From: an uncultured Lachnospiraceae bacterium
GTDB lineage: Bacteria > Bacillota > Clostridia > Lachnospirales > Lachnospiraceae
Length of the DNA: 64,000 bases
Direction: 5' to 3'
Assembly (NCBI GenBank): GCA_910586015.1
Contig: CAJUGJ010000015.1
Coordinates: 1 to 64,000, forward strand
Both the position numbers and the translations under genes were made by a program. Of the stretch, positions 25,190 to 33,766 are shown one piece after another (the stretch's first letter is position 1; each line of letters begins with the position of its first letter). The notes beneath the pieces were generated by a model that was not told where the DNA came from, searched no databases, and saw only the letters and a list, made by a program, of their open reading frames with translations.

Positions 25190-26685
25190 AACCAATATCT
25201 TGACATTGTCATCTTTTGTACATTTAAAATAGTTGGTTTAGAAAAAGTTAAAGATAGAATTAATTGTCCCTCTGTGTTATATTCACCAATTTCTTGACTT
25301 TTCCCGACAATGAGATGTTTTCCATACGTATGAGCAGATAAAATCTCAGCCGCAGATCCAAGACAAAATCTTCCTTTTGAAGAGAACATATGATAACTCT
25401 CATCCACAGATAATACATCAAACCAAGCTTGATTATTCGTTTTCGCCAAAATGCCGAAGGAAAGACTATCCTTCGGTTGTTTTTTTTCATTTGAGTCACT
25501 AATAGAACAAATTCCTCGATATTTTGCCATTGTTCCAGATAAAGTGACAATCTGTTCAGCATCATTATCTGAAGATAACATCCAACGAACTACTGGCTGT
25601 GTATATAAATGGTTAATTCGAAATACATCTTCTGTCTGACTTCCAGATAATAAACAATCCCCCTTTTGTAACATCTTAATTGAAATTCTACTTCCTAAAA
25701 GTTGTTTTTCTACATAGTGGAAGTTTTCTTGTATTAGATTTGTATTTAAAGTTTTAATATCTCCATCTATTGGATCAATACTATAAAAGTATGGTTTTCC
25801 ACTCTTTTTATCACAGGTTAAAACTAGAATGGTCTGTGCCTCTTCATCATATACATAATCTTGTATTACTTCTTTTGAGTCTTGATAAAATCGCTTTTTA
25901 ACTTTCCCACAATAATCTACTAAAACATACTCTTCCTGACCAGAAGCATAAAAAAGATGATTTCCTGCTGCTAATACTTTTCCATAGGCAATTACTTCTT
26001 TTGCAGCAATTCTAGCCCTTAAAATTCCATAATTGTCATAAAAAAGATATCCACTTTCATTTGGTAAGTTGACACTACAACAAAATAAACCCTCCTTTGG
26101 AATTTTTTCTTCTTCTGCTTGATAAAAAACTACTTGTTCTATCTCTTTAGAAGGAGAACTTTCACGAAGATCTAAAAGATAGGTCTGTTCTTTTTGTATT
26201 GTCCCTGTTTCATCTTTAATAAACAAATGAAGCTCATTGACTACTCCTTCTATTAATCCTGCTAACAATCCTTCTACTGAAATACTTCCCTGTTCATTTA
26301 TATCTACAGGAAGATAAAAATTGCGAAAAAAAGAAGGGATATTTGTTTTGGGAACTTTAACCTCATAACTAATATAAGGGCGCTCCTTTGTCTGACCTAA
26401 ATAAATATATACCATATTTGGAGTTGTTCCATAGGGATTTAAAATAAAAAGCGGATGATCCATATCATAATCACCCGCTTTCTTTTGTTCTTCTAGCAAA
26501 GCAGAAACTGTATTTACATACGTTTCTTCATAACAGTCTGTTACTTTACAGCGATTGATTACTGCTTGCCGAAACTGCGTTTGTAATACCACTGTTTTAT
26601 TTTCTTTTATATACTCTTGTTTTTTACATCCAGTACACAGTAAAAATAGAAGTATCAGCCACACAAATCGCTTCATCTGTCGCAT
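25186..26685 (-). CDS. Lipoprotein resembling arylsulfate sulfotransferase, probably degenerate
   Basis: A 499-residue exported lipoprotein; the lipobox LLCTGC is at residues 15-20. Residues 75-175 (FILNPYGTTPNMVYIYLGQ, later GLIEGVVNELHLFIKD) resemble the N-terminal domain of bacterial arylsulfate sulfotransferase (ASST), and the rest looks like its beta-propeller (YSIDPIDGDIKTL, LLSGSQTEDVFRINHLY). ASST enzymes carry active-site His and Arg in the propeller, e.g. in HINS and SSR-type segments; the corresponding places here read ISIK and SGSQ, so catalysis is doubtful. It may be a binding or structural propeller on the cell surface. AAGGAG is 9 nt before the ATG. The family assignment is from memory of motifs. 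Confidence 0.6.
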   Translation of the reverse strand: MRQMKRFVWLILLFLLCTGCKKQEYIKENKTVVLQTQFRQAVINRCKVTDCYEETYVNTVSALLEEQKKAGDYDMDHPLFILNPYGTTPNMVYIYLGQTKERPYISYEVKVPKTNIPSFFRNFYLPVDINEQGSISVEGLLAGLIEGVVNELHLFIKDETGTIQKEQTYLLDLRESSPSKEIEQVVFYQAEEEKIPKEGLFCCSVNLPNESGYLFYDNYGILRARIAAKEVIAYGKVLAAGNHLFYASGQEEYVLVDYCGKVKKRFYQDSKEVIQDYVYDEEAQTILVLTCDKKSGKPYFYSIDPIDGDIKTLNTNLIQENFHYVEKQLLGSRISIKMLQKGDCLLSGSQTEDVFRINHLYTQPVVRWMLSSDNDAEQIVTLSGTMAKYRGICSISDSNEKKQPKDSLSFGILAKTNNQAWFDVLSVDESYHMFSSKGRFCLGSAAEILSAHTYGKHLIVGKSQEIGEYNTEGQLILSLTFSKPTILNVQKMTMSRYWF

Positions 26686-26776
26686 TTCCTTTCTCTCCTT
26701 CTCACTAATAAATTATAATATTAGTATCTCCAAAGAATTGGAAAAGAATTGTGGTATTGTGTTCCAGATTTTCTAT

Positions 26777-27466
26777 TTATTTGCTCTTCTTTACTTCATC
26801 TACTGCCTTCTGAACATCTTGTAAAAACTTTGACCATTGTTCTTGATTATCTACAAAATAATTTGGGCATGGTGTACTATTTACATCATAGTGACGCATA
26901 ATATCCGTAGTCTTTAATCCATTACTTTCCATGAGCCATGCAGTTAGATTAACTAAAGAAGTATAGGTACTTTCTTTTGGTGTACCATCTTTTGTTTCAT
27001 GACAATACTCAATAGATAGTGTATCTTTATTTCTTGTTAAAGAAGCATAGGCAATTTCATCTGTTGGAATACATTGAATAATTTCCCCAGACAGTCCAAC
27101 AATAAAATGACAGCTCTGTGCAGGTTCTGTTTTTAATGTTTCATAATATTCTCTACGACCTTCTGCTGTTGTTCCAGAATCTCCAGTATAGTGAATTACA
27201 ATTCCTTTAACCGTTTCTAATTTGATTTGCGATCTGGAATAGTCATTTTTTGATAGAAACTTTTCTTTAATAGTAAGCTGTTTTTTTAGTGCATTTATTG
27301 TAGAATTTCCAGAGCTCTTCCCAAACAAAGAAGAGAGTAAAGAAAAAATAGCAACAATCACAATCATGACAAGTGCCAATGCAGCAACACAAATAATTCC
27401 AAGTTTAATATATTTTACCTTTTTTCTCTTCTTTTTAAATTCTTCCTTTGTTAAAATCCGATCCAT
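26777..27466 (-). CDS. N-acetylmuramoyl-L-alanine amidase (amidase_2/PGRP fold), membrane anchored
   Basis: A 229-residue enzyme expected to cut the bond between MurNAc and L-alanine of peptidoglycan. A basic N-terminus and membrane segment at about residues 20-45 anchor it, with the catalytic domain outside. Zinc ligands are visible as His in IVIHYTGDS near residue 90, and His and Cys in IMRHYDVNSTPCPNYF near residue 190-203; the LSIEYCHETKDG segment carries the conserved acidic residue. The start at 27466 is chosen because GGAG lies 6 nt upstream; an ATG 12 nt further upstream has none. Confidence 0.88.
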   Translation of the reverse strand: MDRILTKEEFKKKRKKVKYIKLGIICVAALALVMIVIVAIFSLLSSLFGKSSGNSTINALKKQLTIKEKFLSKNDYSRSQIKLETVKGIVIHYTGDSGTTAEGRREYYETLKTEPAQSCHFIVGLSGEIIQCIPTDEIAYASLTRNKDTLSIEYCHETKDGTPKESTYTSLVNLTAWLMESNGLKTTDIMRHYDVNSTPCPNYFVDNQEQWSKFLQDVQKAVDEVKKSK

Positions 27467-27591
27467 AAGGTTCTCCATTCCGCTGTCTGTCCAAATGACA
27501 GAGCTATTCTTTTTCTTCTACCATTATTTCATATTTTTATCTATTTATCAAGGCACAATATTTTAATTTTTTATGAATTACAGCTCAAAAA

Positions 27592-27643
27592 AACAAAAAA
27601 CGAGAAACAAAAGTGCCAAAGATTGGTCGCTTTTGCCTCTCGT
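27592..27643 (-). terminator. Terminator of guaB
   Basis: On the minus strand, a bulged stem pairs CGAGAGGCAAAAG with CTTTTGTTTCTCG around the loop, followed by a T-rich tract (TTTTTTGTTTTTTT). It lies about 30 bp past the guaB stop. Confidence 0.75.
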
Positions 27644-27674
27644 TTCTGCCCCTATACTATATTTATGAAACGAA

Positions 27675-29132
27675 TTAATTATCGTCTACACTATAATTTG
27701 GAGCTTCTTTCGTAATATGAATATCATGCGGATGACTTTCTTTTAAGGATGCTGCAGATATCTTTACAAACTTTCCTGTTCTTTGAAGAGTTTCAATATC
27801 CTTTGCACCACAATATCCCATACCAGCACGTAATCCTCCCATTAACTGGAATATAGTATCCTCTACCATCCCTTTATATGCAACCCGTCCTTCTACACCT
27901 TCTGGTACTAACTTCTTTGCATTTGCTTGAAAATACCGATCTTTGCTTCCGTTCTCCATTGCTGAAATCGAACCCATTCCACGATAGACCTTATACTTTC
28001 TTCCTTGAAATAATTCAAATGTTCCTGGACTTTCATCACAACCTGCAAATATACTTCCCATCATGCAGACATTTGCTCCGGCTGCAATTGCTTTCGTAAG
28101 ATCTCCAGAATATTTAATTCCTCCATCTGCAATAATTGGAATATCATATGCTTTTGCCACCTCGTAGACGTTCATAACTGCCGTAATCTGAGGAACGCCA
28201 ATTCCTGCAACGACACGGGTGGTACAAATGGATCCCGGTCCAATTCCAACCTTAATACAATCCGCTCCTGCCTCAATTAAATCTTTTGCCGCATCACCAG
28301 TAGCAACATTTCCGGCAATCAACTGCAAGTTTGGATATTTTTCTTTGATCATCTTCACACAATGAATAACATTAATAGAATGACCATGTGCAGAATCTAA
28401 TACAATAACATCTACTTTTGCCTTTACCAGTGCATCAACACGCTCTAATACATTTGCTGTTATTCCAACAGCTGCACCACATAAAAGACGTCCTTGTTCA
28501 TCCTTTGCTGCTAAAGGATACTTAATCGTTTTTTCAATATCCTTAATAGTAATTAAACCTTTTAAATTTCCCTCTTCATCTACAATTGGAAGCTTTTCTT
28601 TTCTTGCATGAGCTAAAACTTTTTTTGCTTCTTCTAATGTAATACCTTCTTTTGCAGTGATTAAACCTTGAGAAGTCATCGATTCTTTAATCTTCTTTGA
28701 AAAATCTGTCTCAAACTTTAAATCTCTGTTCGTAATAATACCAACCAGTTTCTTTCCCTCTGTAATTGGAACACCAGAAATACGAAATTTTGCCATCAAA
28801 TCATCTGCATCCTGAAGTGTATGTTCCGGAGAAAGAGAAAATGGATCGGTAATAACACCATTCTCGGAACGTTTTACCTTGTCAACTTCTTCTGCCTGTT
28901 GTTCAATGGACATATTCTTGTGAATAACACCAATTCCACCCTGTCTTGCCATCGCAATCGCCATACGATGTTCTGTTACTGTATCCATTCCTGCACTCAT
29001 CATTGGAATATGCAGTCTGATCTTTTTTGTTAGATAAGTTGACAAATCTACCTGATTTGGGATTACCTCAGAATAGGATGGTACTAAAAGTACATCATCA
29101 AAGGTAATACCCTCACCTATAATCGTTCCCAT
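27675..29132 (-). CDS. guaB: Inosine-5'-monophosphate dehydrogenase
   Basis: IMPDH (485 residues) catalyses NAD-dependent oxidation of IMP to XMP, the first committed step of GMP synthesis. The TIM barrel starts TFDDVLLVPSYSEV; two CBS domains lie at about residues 95-205 (GVPITEGKKLVGIITNRD, KLPIVDEEGNLKGLITIKDI). The catalytic Cys is in GIGPGSICTTR near residue 306, and the flap Arg-Tyr pair is in the KDRYF-MVEDTIFQLMGGLRAGMGY region. Length is normal. GAGG lies 8 nt before the ATG. Transcribed alone from a consensus promoter, through a 100-nt leader containing a compact stem. Confidence 0.98.
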   Translation of the reverse strand: MGTIIGEGITFDDVLLVPSYSEVIPNQVDLSTYLTKKIRLHIPMMSAGMDTVTEHRMAIAMARQGGIGVIHKNMSIEQQAEEVDKVKRSENGVITDPFSLSPEHTLQDADDLMAKFRISGVPITEGKKLVGIITNRDLKFETDFSKKIKESMTSQGLITAKEGITLEEAKKVLAHARKEKLPIVDEEGNLKGLITIKDIEKTIKYPLAAKDEQGRLLCGAAVGITANVLERVDALVKAKVDVIVLDSAHGHSINVIHCVKMIKEKYPNLQLIAGNVATGDAAKDLIEAGADCIKVGIGPGSICTTRVVAGIGVPQITAVMNVYEVAKAYDIPIIADGGIKYSGDLTKAIAAGANVCMMGSIFAGCDESPGTFELFQGRKYKVYRGMGSISAMENGSKDRYFQANAKKLVPEGVEGRVAYKGMVEDTIFQLMGGLRAGMGYCGAKDIETLQRTGKFVKISAASLKESHPHDIHITKEAPNYSVDDN

Positions 29133-29177
29133 TGCACTGTCCTCACTTTCTTTTTTATTTTACGTATCTCCTTATCT

Positions 29178-29215
29178 CTATCACCGATGCCTCAGTCCTT
29201 CGGTACTTTTGATAG
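29178..29215 (-). ncRNA. Structured element in the guaB 5' leader
   Basis: In the guaB leader RNA, CUAUCA and UGAUAG form an outer 6-bp stem, and CCGA with UCGG an inner 4-bp stem separated by an asymmetric AAAGUA-type bulge and capped by AGGACUGAGGCA. The compact layout could be a small ligand-binding or protein-binding element. It does not match any riboswitch consensus I recall (purine, PRPP, ZTP, preQ1). It may be only an mRNA-stabilising hairpin. Confidence 0.35.
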
Positions 29216-29234
29216 GTTAGGGTTGATTTTTACA

Positions 29235-29263
29235 AGTATACTTTCTTTTTGATTGCTTGTCAA
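29235..29263 (-). promoter_or_regulatory. Consensus sigma-A promoter of guaB
   Basis: A perfect -35 TTGACA (29263-29258) and a -10 TATACT (29240-29235) are separated by exactly 17 bp on the minus strand, about 100 bp upstream of guaB. Confidence 0.9.
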
Positions 29264-29290
29264 GAGGGTAGATCGATTTTGCACGAAAAT

Positions 29291-29329
29291 AGGCAGAACA
29301 AGGATTTTAATAAGTCCTTGTTCTGCCTA
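29291..29329 (-). terminator. Terminator of the DUF6106-like gene
   Basis: A 14-bp perfect stem (AGGCAGAACAAGGA and complement) at 29291-29304 and 29316-29329, followed by ATTTT on either side. It starts 3 bp past the stop codon of the gene to its right. Confidence 0.85.
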
Positions 29330-29331
29330 TT

Positions 29332-29835
29332 TTACATCTCAACAATCTTTCTTGGCGACTTTTGTTTTATTGCTTCAATAATCTTTTCATCTGGCTCAAA
29401 TAAAATTTTAAGAAGCCCTTCTTCTTTTACAATTATGGCATAAACATTACGATTTGGCTCTAAAGAGGTAAAATTCTTTTCTTTTATTTGTGGATTATTT
29501 CGATAAGGATCTAAGGCATGAGAATTCACTGGTGCCATAATCTCTACTCTTTCGAAATCAATTCTAAGTGCAGTTTTTCTTTTAGCCCCTCCCATAATCT
29601 TGTCAAAATCCAACTGTCCATCGCAAAAAATATATTCATATTCAATCTTTAGACGTGGAAATAGAAAGATACAGCCTAAAAAGATAAGACTTATCACTGG
29701 TACTGCAAACATTCCTAAAATCGGCATCCCATATAAAAGCAACAATATAATTAAAGTAATTAAGCCTGCTCTGATTAGATGATCCTTTATTGTCTGCTTT
29801 TTCTTTACAGATGCTTCTGCATATGACTCGTTCAT
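29332..29835 (-). CDS. Small membrane protein, DUF6106-like
   Basis: A 167-residue protein with two adjacent membrane segments (residues 21-65) and a C-terminal cytosolic-like domain rich in charged residues (YEYIFCDGQLDFDKIMGGAKRK, RIDFERVEIMAPVNSHALD, EGLLKILFEPDEKIIEAIK). I recall this as a Clostridia-restricted family of unknown function (DUF6106). The later half resembles a pleckstrin-like bPH domain in layout, which is inference. AGGAGG precedes the ATG. It is a single-gene unit with its own terminator between guaB and groEL. Confidence 0.65.
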   Translation of the reverse strand: MNESYAEASVKKKQTIKDHLIRAGLITLIILLLLYGMPILGMFAVPVISLIFLGCIFLFPRLKIEYEYIFCDGQLDFDKIMGGAKRKTALRIDFERVEIMAPVNSHALDPYRNNPQIKEKNFTSLEPNRNVYAIIVKEEGLLKILFEPDEKIIEAIKQKSPRKIVEM

Positions 29836-29970
29836 TATTTCCTCCTTTTTAAATCCGTTTTTCTTTTGTTCCTATTATTATACTAAACTTTATCTCAAAG
29901 GAAAAGCCCTTTTTCCCGTTTTAACAACATTTTTATAAATTATCATAAAGTGGAATATAGAAAAAAGAAT

Positions 29971-30010
29971 AGAGGATCTGTCCAAAAAATTTTATTGGAC
30001 AGTATCCTCT
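29971..30010 (-). terminator. Terminator of the groESL operon
   Basis: Arms at 29971-29985 and 29995-30010 pair with one bulged base, followed on the minus strand by a T-rich tail (ATTCTTTTTTC). It is 33 bp past the groEL stop. Confidence 0.8.
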
Positions 30011-30042
30011 GCTTTTACTAATCTATTTTATCAAAGTTTTTA

Positions 30043-31668
30043 TTACATCATTCCCATTCCTGGAGCACCACCTGCTGGAGCTGCTGGAGTTTCTTCCTTG
30101 ATATTTGCTACAGCTGCCTCTGTGGTTAAGAAAGTTGCTGCTACACTAGTAGCATTTTGAAGTGCACTTCTTGTTACTTTTGCAGGATCTAGAATTCCGT
30201 CTTTTACCATATCAACATACTCTTCTGTTAAAGCGTTAAATCCAAATCCTGGTTCAGATTCTTTTACTTTATTGACAACAACTGCACCTTCTAATCCAGC
30301 ATTTGTTACGATACAAGAAAGTGGAGATTCCAAAGCTTTTAAAATAACATTAACGCCTGTTCTCTCATCTCCCTCTAAAGTAGCAAGTAATTTTTCTACT
30401 TCTTTTGACGCGTGAATATAAGCAGAACCGCCTCCTGCGATAATACCTTCCTCTACCGCTGCTTTTGTCGCAGCAAGAGCATCTTCCATACGCAACTTCT
30501 TTTCCTTCATCTCTGTTTCTGTTGCAGCTCCAACACGGATTACTGCTACACCACCAGATAATTTTGCAAGTCTTTCCTGAAGTTTTTCACGATCAAAATC
30601 GGAAGTAGTTTCTTCGATTTGAGCACGAATCTGAGAAATTCTAGCACTGATCTCTTCCTTATCTCCAAGACCATCTACAATGATAGTATTTTCTTTTTGA
30701 ACTTTAACAGATTTCGCCTGTCCTAACTGATCTAAGGTAGCATCTTTTAAATCCAATCCTACTTCGTCAGAAATTACAGTACCACCAGTCAAAATTGCGA
30801 TATCTTGAAGCATTGCTTTTCTTCTGTCACCATAGCCCGGAGCTTTTACACCAACAACATTAAATGTTCCTCTTAATTTATTAATTACTAATGTAGTCAG
30901 TGCTTCACCTTCGATATCTTCTGCAATAATTAATAATCTTGCACCATTTTGTATAATCTGTTCCAAAATTGGAAGGATCTCTTGTGTATTAGAAATCTTC
31001 TTATCTGTAATTAAGATATATGGATTTTCAAGGTTAGCTTCCATCTTATCCATATCTGTTGCCATATAAGCAGATACATAACCACGATCAAACTGCATTC
31101 CTTCTACTAAATCCAATTCTGTCAACATTGTCTTAGATTCTTCAATGGTAATAACACCATCTTTGGATACTTTCTCCATTGCATCTGCAACCATTTCTCC
31201 TACTGTTTCATCTCCAGCAGAAATTGCTGCAACTTTTGCAATCTGATCTTTTCCAGTTACTTTAGAGCTCATCTTTGAAATTGCTTCTACAGCACAATCT
31301 GTTGCTTTTTGCATTCCTTTTCTTAAAATAATAGGATTTGCACCTGCTGCTAAATTCTTCATACCTTCATTGATCATTGCCTGAGCCAATACAGTAGCAG
31401 TAGTTGTACCATCTCCTGCCACATCATTTGTCTTAGTAGCAACTTCTTTTACTAATTGAGCTCCCATATTCTCAAAGGAATCTTCTAATTCAATCTCTTT
31501 CGCAATGGTAACACCGTCATTTGTAATCAACGGAACTCCAAAAGATTTATCCAGAACCACATTTCTTCCTTTTGGGCCAAGTGTAACCTTTACTGTATTT
31601 GCTAATTTATTTACACCTGCTCCTAATGCCCCTCTGACATCTGAGCCATATCTAATATCTTTTGCCAT
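30043..31668 (-). CDS. groEL: 60-kDa chaperonin GroEL
   Basis: A 541-residue cytosolic chaperonin subunit that folds proteins in a double-ring complex capped by GroES. Family landmarks: LGPKGRNVVLDKSFG near residue 31, VAGDGTTTATVLAQAM (ATP site, Asp of DGTTT) near residue 85, and the GGAPGMGMM C-terminal tail. Length is normal. GGAGG lies 7 nt before the ATG. It follows groES at 27 nt and is under the same CIRCE-controlled promoter. Confidence 0.99.
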   Translation of the reverse strand: MAKDIRYGSDVRGALGAGVNKLANTVKVTLGPKGRNVVLDKSFGVPLITNDGVTIAKEIELEDSFENMGAQLVKEVATKTNDVAGDGTTTATVLAQAMINEGMKNLAAGANPIILRKGMQKATDCAVEAISKMSSKVTGKDQIAKVAAISAGDETVGEMVADAMEKVSKDGVITIEESKTMLTELDLVEGMQFDRGYVSAYMATDMDKMEANLENPYILITDKKISNTQEILPILEQIIQNGARLLIIAEDIEGEALTTLVINKLRGTFNVVGVKAPGYGDRRKAMLQDIAILTGGTVISDEVGLDLKDATLDQLGQAKSVKVQKENTIIVDGLGDKEEISARISQIRAQIEETTSDFDREKLQERLAKLSGGVAVIRVGAATETEMKEKKLRMEDALAATKAAVEEGIIAGGGSAYIHASKEVEKLLATLEGDERTGVNVILKALESPLSCIVTNAGLEGAVVVNKVKESEPGFGFNALTEEYVDMVKDGILDPAKVTRSALQNATSVAATFLTTEAAVANIKEETPAAPAGGAPGMGMM

Positions 31669-31695
31669 GATTCATTCCTCCATATCCGATTTCTT

Positions 31696-31983
31696 TTAGT
31701 CTTCTACGATTGCTACAATATCCGACTGTTTTACAATAACATATTCCTCATCTTCTAATTTTACTTCTGTTCCAGTATATTTTGAATAAATTACTTTATC
31801 GCCTACTTTTACCTGCATAGTAACTTCTTTTCCATCTACCATTCCACCTGGACCAACAGCAATTACTTCAGCCTGTTGTGGCTTTTCCTTTGCTTGCCCC
31901 GGAAGTATGATACCGGATTTTGTCTTATCTTCTGCTACTAACTGCTTTAATACAACCTTATCTCCTAATGGTACTAACTTCAT
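31696..31983 (-). CDS. groES: 10-kDa co-chaperonin GroES
   Basis: A 95-residue lid protein of the GroEL complex. The mobile loop is KTKSGIILPGQAKEKPQQAEVIAVGPG and the end VKQSDIVAIVED fits the family. The start at 31983 is used because GGAGG lies 8 nt upstream and MKLVPLGDKV is the normal N-terminus; an ATG six codons upstream would overlap the binding site. First gene of the operon. Confidence 0.98.
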   Translation of the reverse strand: MKLVPLGDKVVLKQLVAEDKTKSGIILPGQAKEKPQQAEVIAVGPGGMVDGKEVTMQVKVGDKVIYSKYTGTEVKLEDEEYVIVKQSDIVAIVED

Positions 31984-32028
31984 GATAACTTCCTCCTTCA
32001 TTACTTTCTACCTATTCGGTACTTTTTA

Positions 32029-32055
32029 TTAGCACTCATTTATATTGAGTGCTAA
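32029..32055 (-). promoter_or_regulatory. CIRCE operator (HrcA binding site)
   Basis: TTAGCACTC and GAGTGCTAA are separated by 9 bp, an exact match to the CIRCE consensus. It lies 46 bp before groES, where HrcA would repress the operon until heat shock. hrcA is not in the window. Confidence 0.98.
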
Positions 32056-32066
32056 TCATTGAGTAT

Positions 32067-32095
32067 ATATTAGTTAATTTTATGTTTCTTCGCAA
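32067..32095 (-). promoter_or_regulatory. Promoter of groESL
   Basis: On the minus strand a -35 TTGCGA (32095-32090) and a -10 TAATAT (32072-32067) are 17 bp apart, immediately upstream of CIRCE, as in other Firmicutes groE promoters. Confidence 0.7.
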
Positions 32096-32226
32096 CTACC
32101 CAACCCGTTTTATATTTTATTTAATCTCTTATTTTTTCAAGTATTCTCTTATATCCTCTCATATTCTCACTTTTTCGTTTTTATTATAAAAAAACAATAA
32201 ACTTCTTAAACAAAAAATACTTTCCT

Positions 32227-33717
32227 TTAACGAAAAGCTGCCTTGTTCCATCTAAGTTCGTTCTTTAGACTACGAATTGTAGTATCTTTATCAATTACAA
32301 CACATTCAATTCCCATCATTGCACCCCAGTCTACCATTTGTTCACTGGTTAAATCCAAAGAAAAAGCAGTATGATGTGCTCCACCGGATAAAATCCATGC
32401 CTCTGCTCCTGTGATTAAGTTTGGTTCTGGCTTCCATAATGCACTTGCAACCGGAAGTTTTGGCATAGGTATTTCTTGTTTTAATGTTGTTACATCATTG
32501 ATAATCAGACGAAATCTTGTTCCCAAATCTACAAGTGAACAGGCAACTCCATTCCCTGGTTTTGTAGTAAATACTAATCTTGCTGGATCTTCTCTATTTC
32601 CCATTGTAAGAGGATTTACTTTAATTGCAGGCTTTACATTTGCAATACTTGGGCAGACTTCTAGCATATGGGATTGTAAAATAACTTCCTTTCCCGGCTC
32701 TAAATGATACGTATAATCTTCCATAAAAGAAGTTCCATTACAAAGTCCTTCGGTCATAATTTTCATTACACGAAGTAATGCTGCTGTTTTCCAATCCCCT
32801 TCTGCTCCAAAACCATATCCATCTGCCATTAATCGCTGCATTGCAAGTCCCGGAAGTTGTTTTAATCCGGATAGCATCTGAAAGTTTGTCACTACAGCAT
32901 GATAATCATTCTCCTCTAAAAACTTGCGAAATCCCAATTCAATCGCTGCCTGTACTTTGACATGCTCTCTAAATTCCTTTTCATCTCTTCCTTCTAATAA
33001 AATATCATACATTTCATAATATTCATCAGTCAAAGCATTGACATCTGCGGCAGAAACTGCTTGTACATACTCTGCAACATCAGTAACATTATATGCGTCG
33101 ATTTCCCATCCGAACTTTACTTGTGCCTCTACTTTATCACCTTCTGTTACTGCAACATTACGCATATTATCACCAACACGTACAACTCTTACATGACTAC
33201 TTTCAATAACACCAATCGCAGTTCTCATCCAAGAAGCAATTCGTTTTTGAACATTTTCTTCACTCCAATGACCAACTACTACTTTTCGTTCAATTCCAAG
33301 ACGACTTACCATATGACCAAACTCTCTATCTCCATGAGCAGACTGATTTAGATTCATAAAATCCATATCTATTGTATCATAGGGAATATCTCTGTTAAAT
33401 TGTGTATGCAGATGTAGTAATGGTTTCCGAAACTCCTGAAGTCCTAAAATCCACATCTTTGCAGGTGAAAATGTGTGCATCCATGTAATAACTCCTGCAC
33501 ATAATTCATCGGCATTTGCTTCATTAAAGCAGCGTCGGATCGAAGCTTGATTAATTAAAGTTGGTTTTAACACTACTTCATAAGAAAGATTTTTGCTTTT
33601 ATTGAGTTCTTCTACAATTACTTTAGAATGTTCTTCTACTTCTCGCAAACAGTCTTCTCCATACAAATCCTGTGCTCCAGTTGCAAACCAAAATTGATAT
33701 TTTTTTGTTTTTAGCAT
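32227..33717 (-). CDS. araA: L-arabinose isomerase
   Basis: A 496-residue cytosolic enzyme converting L-arabinose to L-ribulose, manganese dependent. Typical blocks are WFATGAQDLYGEDCLREVEEHS near the start, TWMHTFSPAKMWI, HLHTQFNRDIPYDTIDMDFMNLNQSAHGDREFGHM, MADGYGFGAEGDWKTAALL with conserved Glu, and FMEDYTYHLEPG. The gene is the last of the proposed arabinan operon, 49 bp after the GH43 gene; araB and araD are not seen here. GGAG lies before the ATG. It gives the strongest clue to the operon's sugar. Confidence 0.98.
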   Translation of the reverse strand: MLKTKKYQFWFATGAQDLYGEDCLREVEEHSKVIVEELNKSKNLSYEVVLKPTLINQASIRRCFNEANADELCAGVITWMHTFSPAKMWILGLQEFRKPLLHLHTQFNRDIPYDTIDMDFMNLNQSAHGDREFGHMVSRLGIERKVVVGHWSEENVQKRIASWMRTAIGVIESSHVRVVRVGDNMRNVAVTEGDKVEAQVKFGWEIDAYNVTDVAEYVQAVSAADVNALTDEYYEMYDILLEGRDEKEFREHVKVQAAIELGFRKFLEENDYHAVVTNFQMLSGLKQLPGLAMQRLMADGYGFGAEGDWKTAALLRVMKIMTEGLCNGTSFMEDYTYHLEPGKEVILQSHMLEVCPSIANVKPAIKVNPLTMGNREDPARLVFTTKPGNGVACSLVDLGTRFRLIINDVTTLKQEIPMPKLPVASALWKPEPNLITGAEAWILSGGAHHTAFSLDLTSEQMVDWGAMMGIECVVIDKDTTIRSLKNELRWNKAAFR

Positions 33718-33766
33718 TATTTTTTCTCCTTATTTTATTTTTTTAGTGTTCCTCTATTACTTTTTC

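Noticed and set aside
29165..29225. Purine or PRPP riboswitch before guaB
   Set aside because: The conserved core sequences of those classes are absent; only a small unnamed stem is supported.
33061..33351. Plus-strand ORF of 96 codons
   Set aside because: Antisense shadow of araA, with biased His/Tyr/Asn composition typical of a complement frame.
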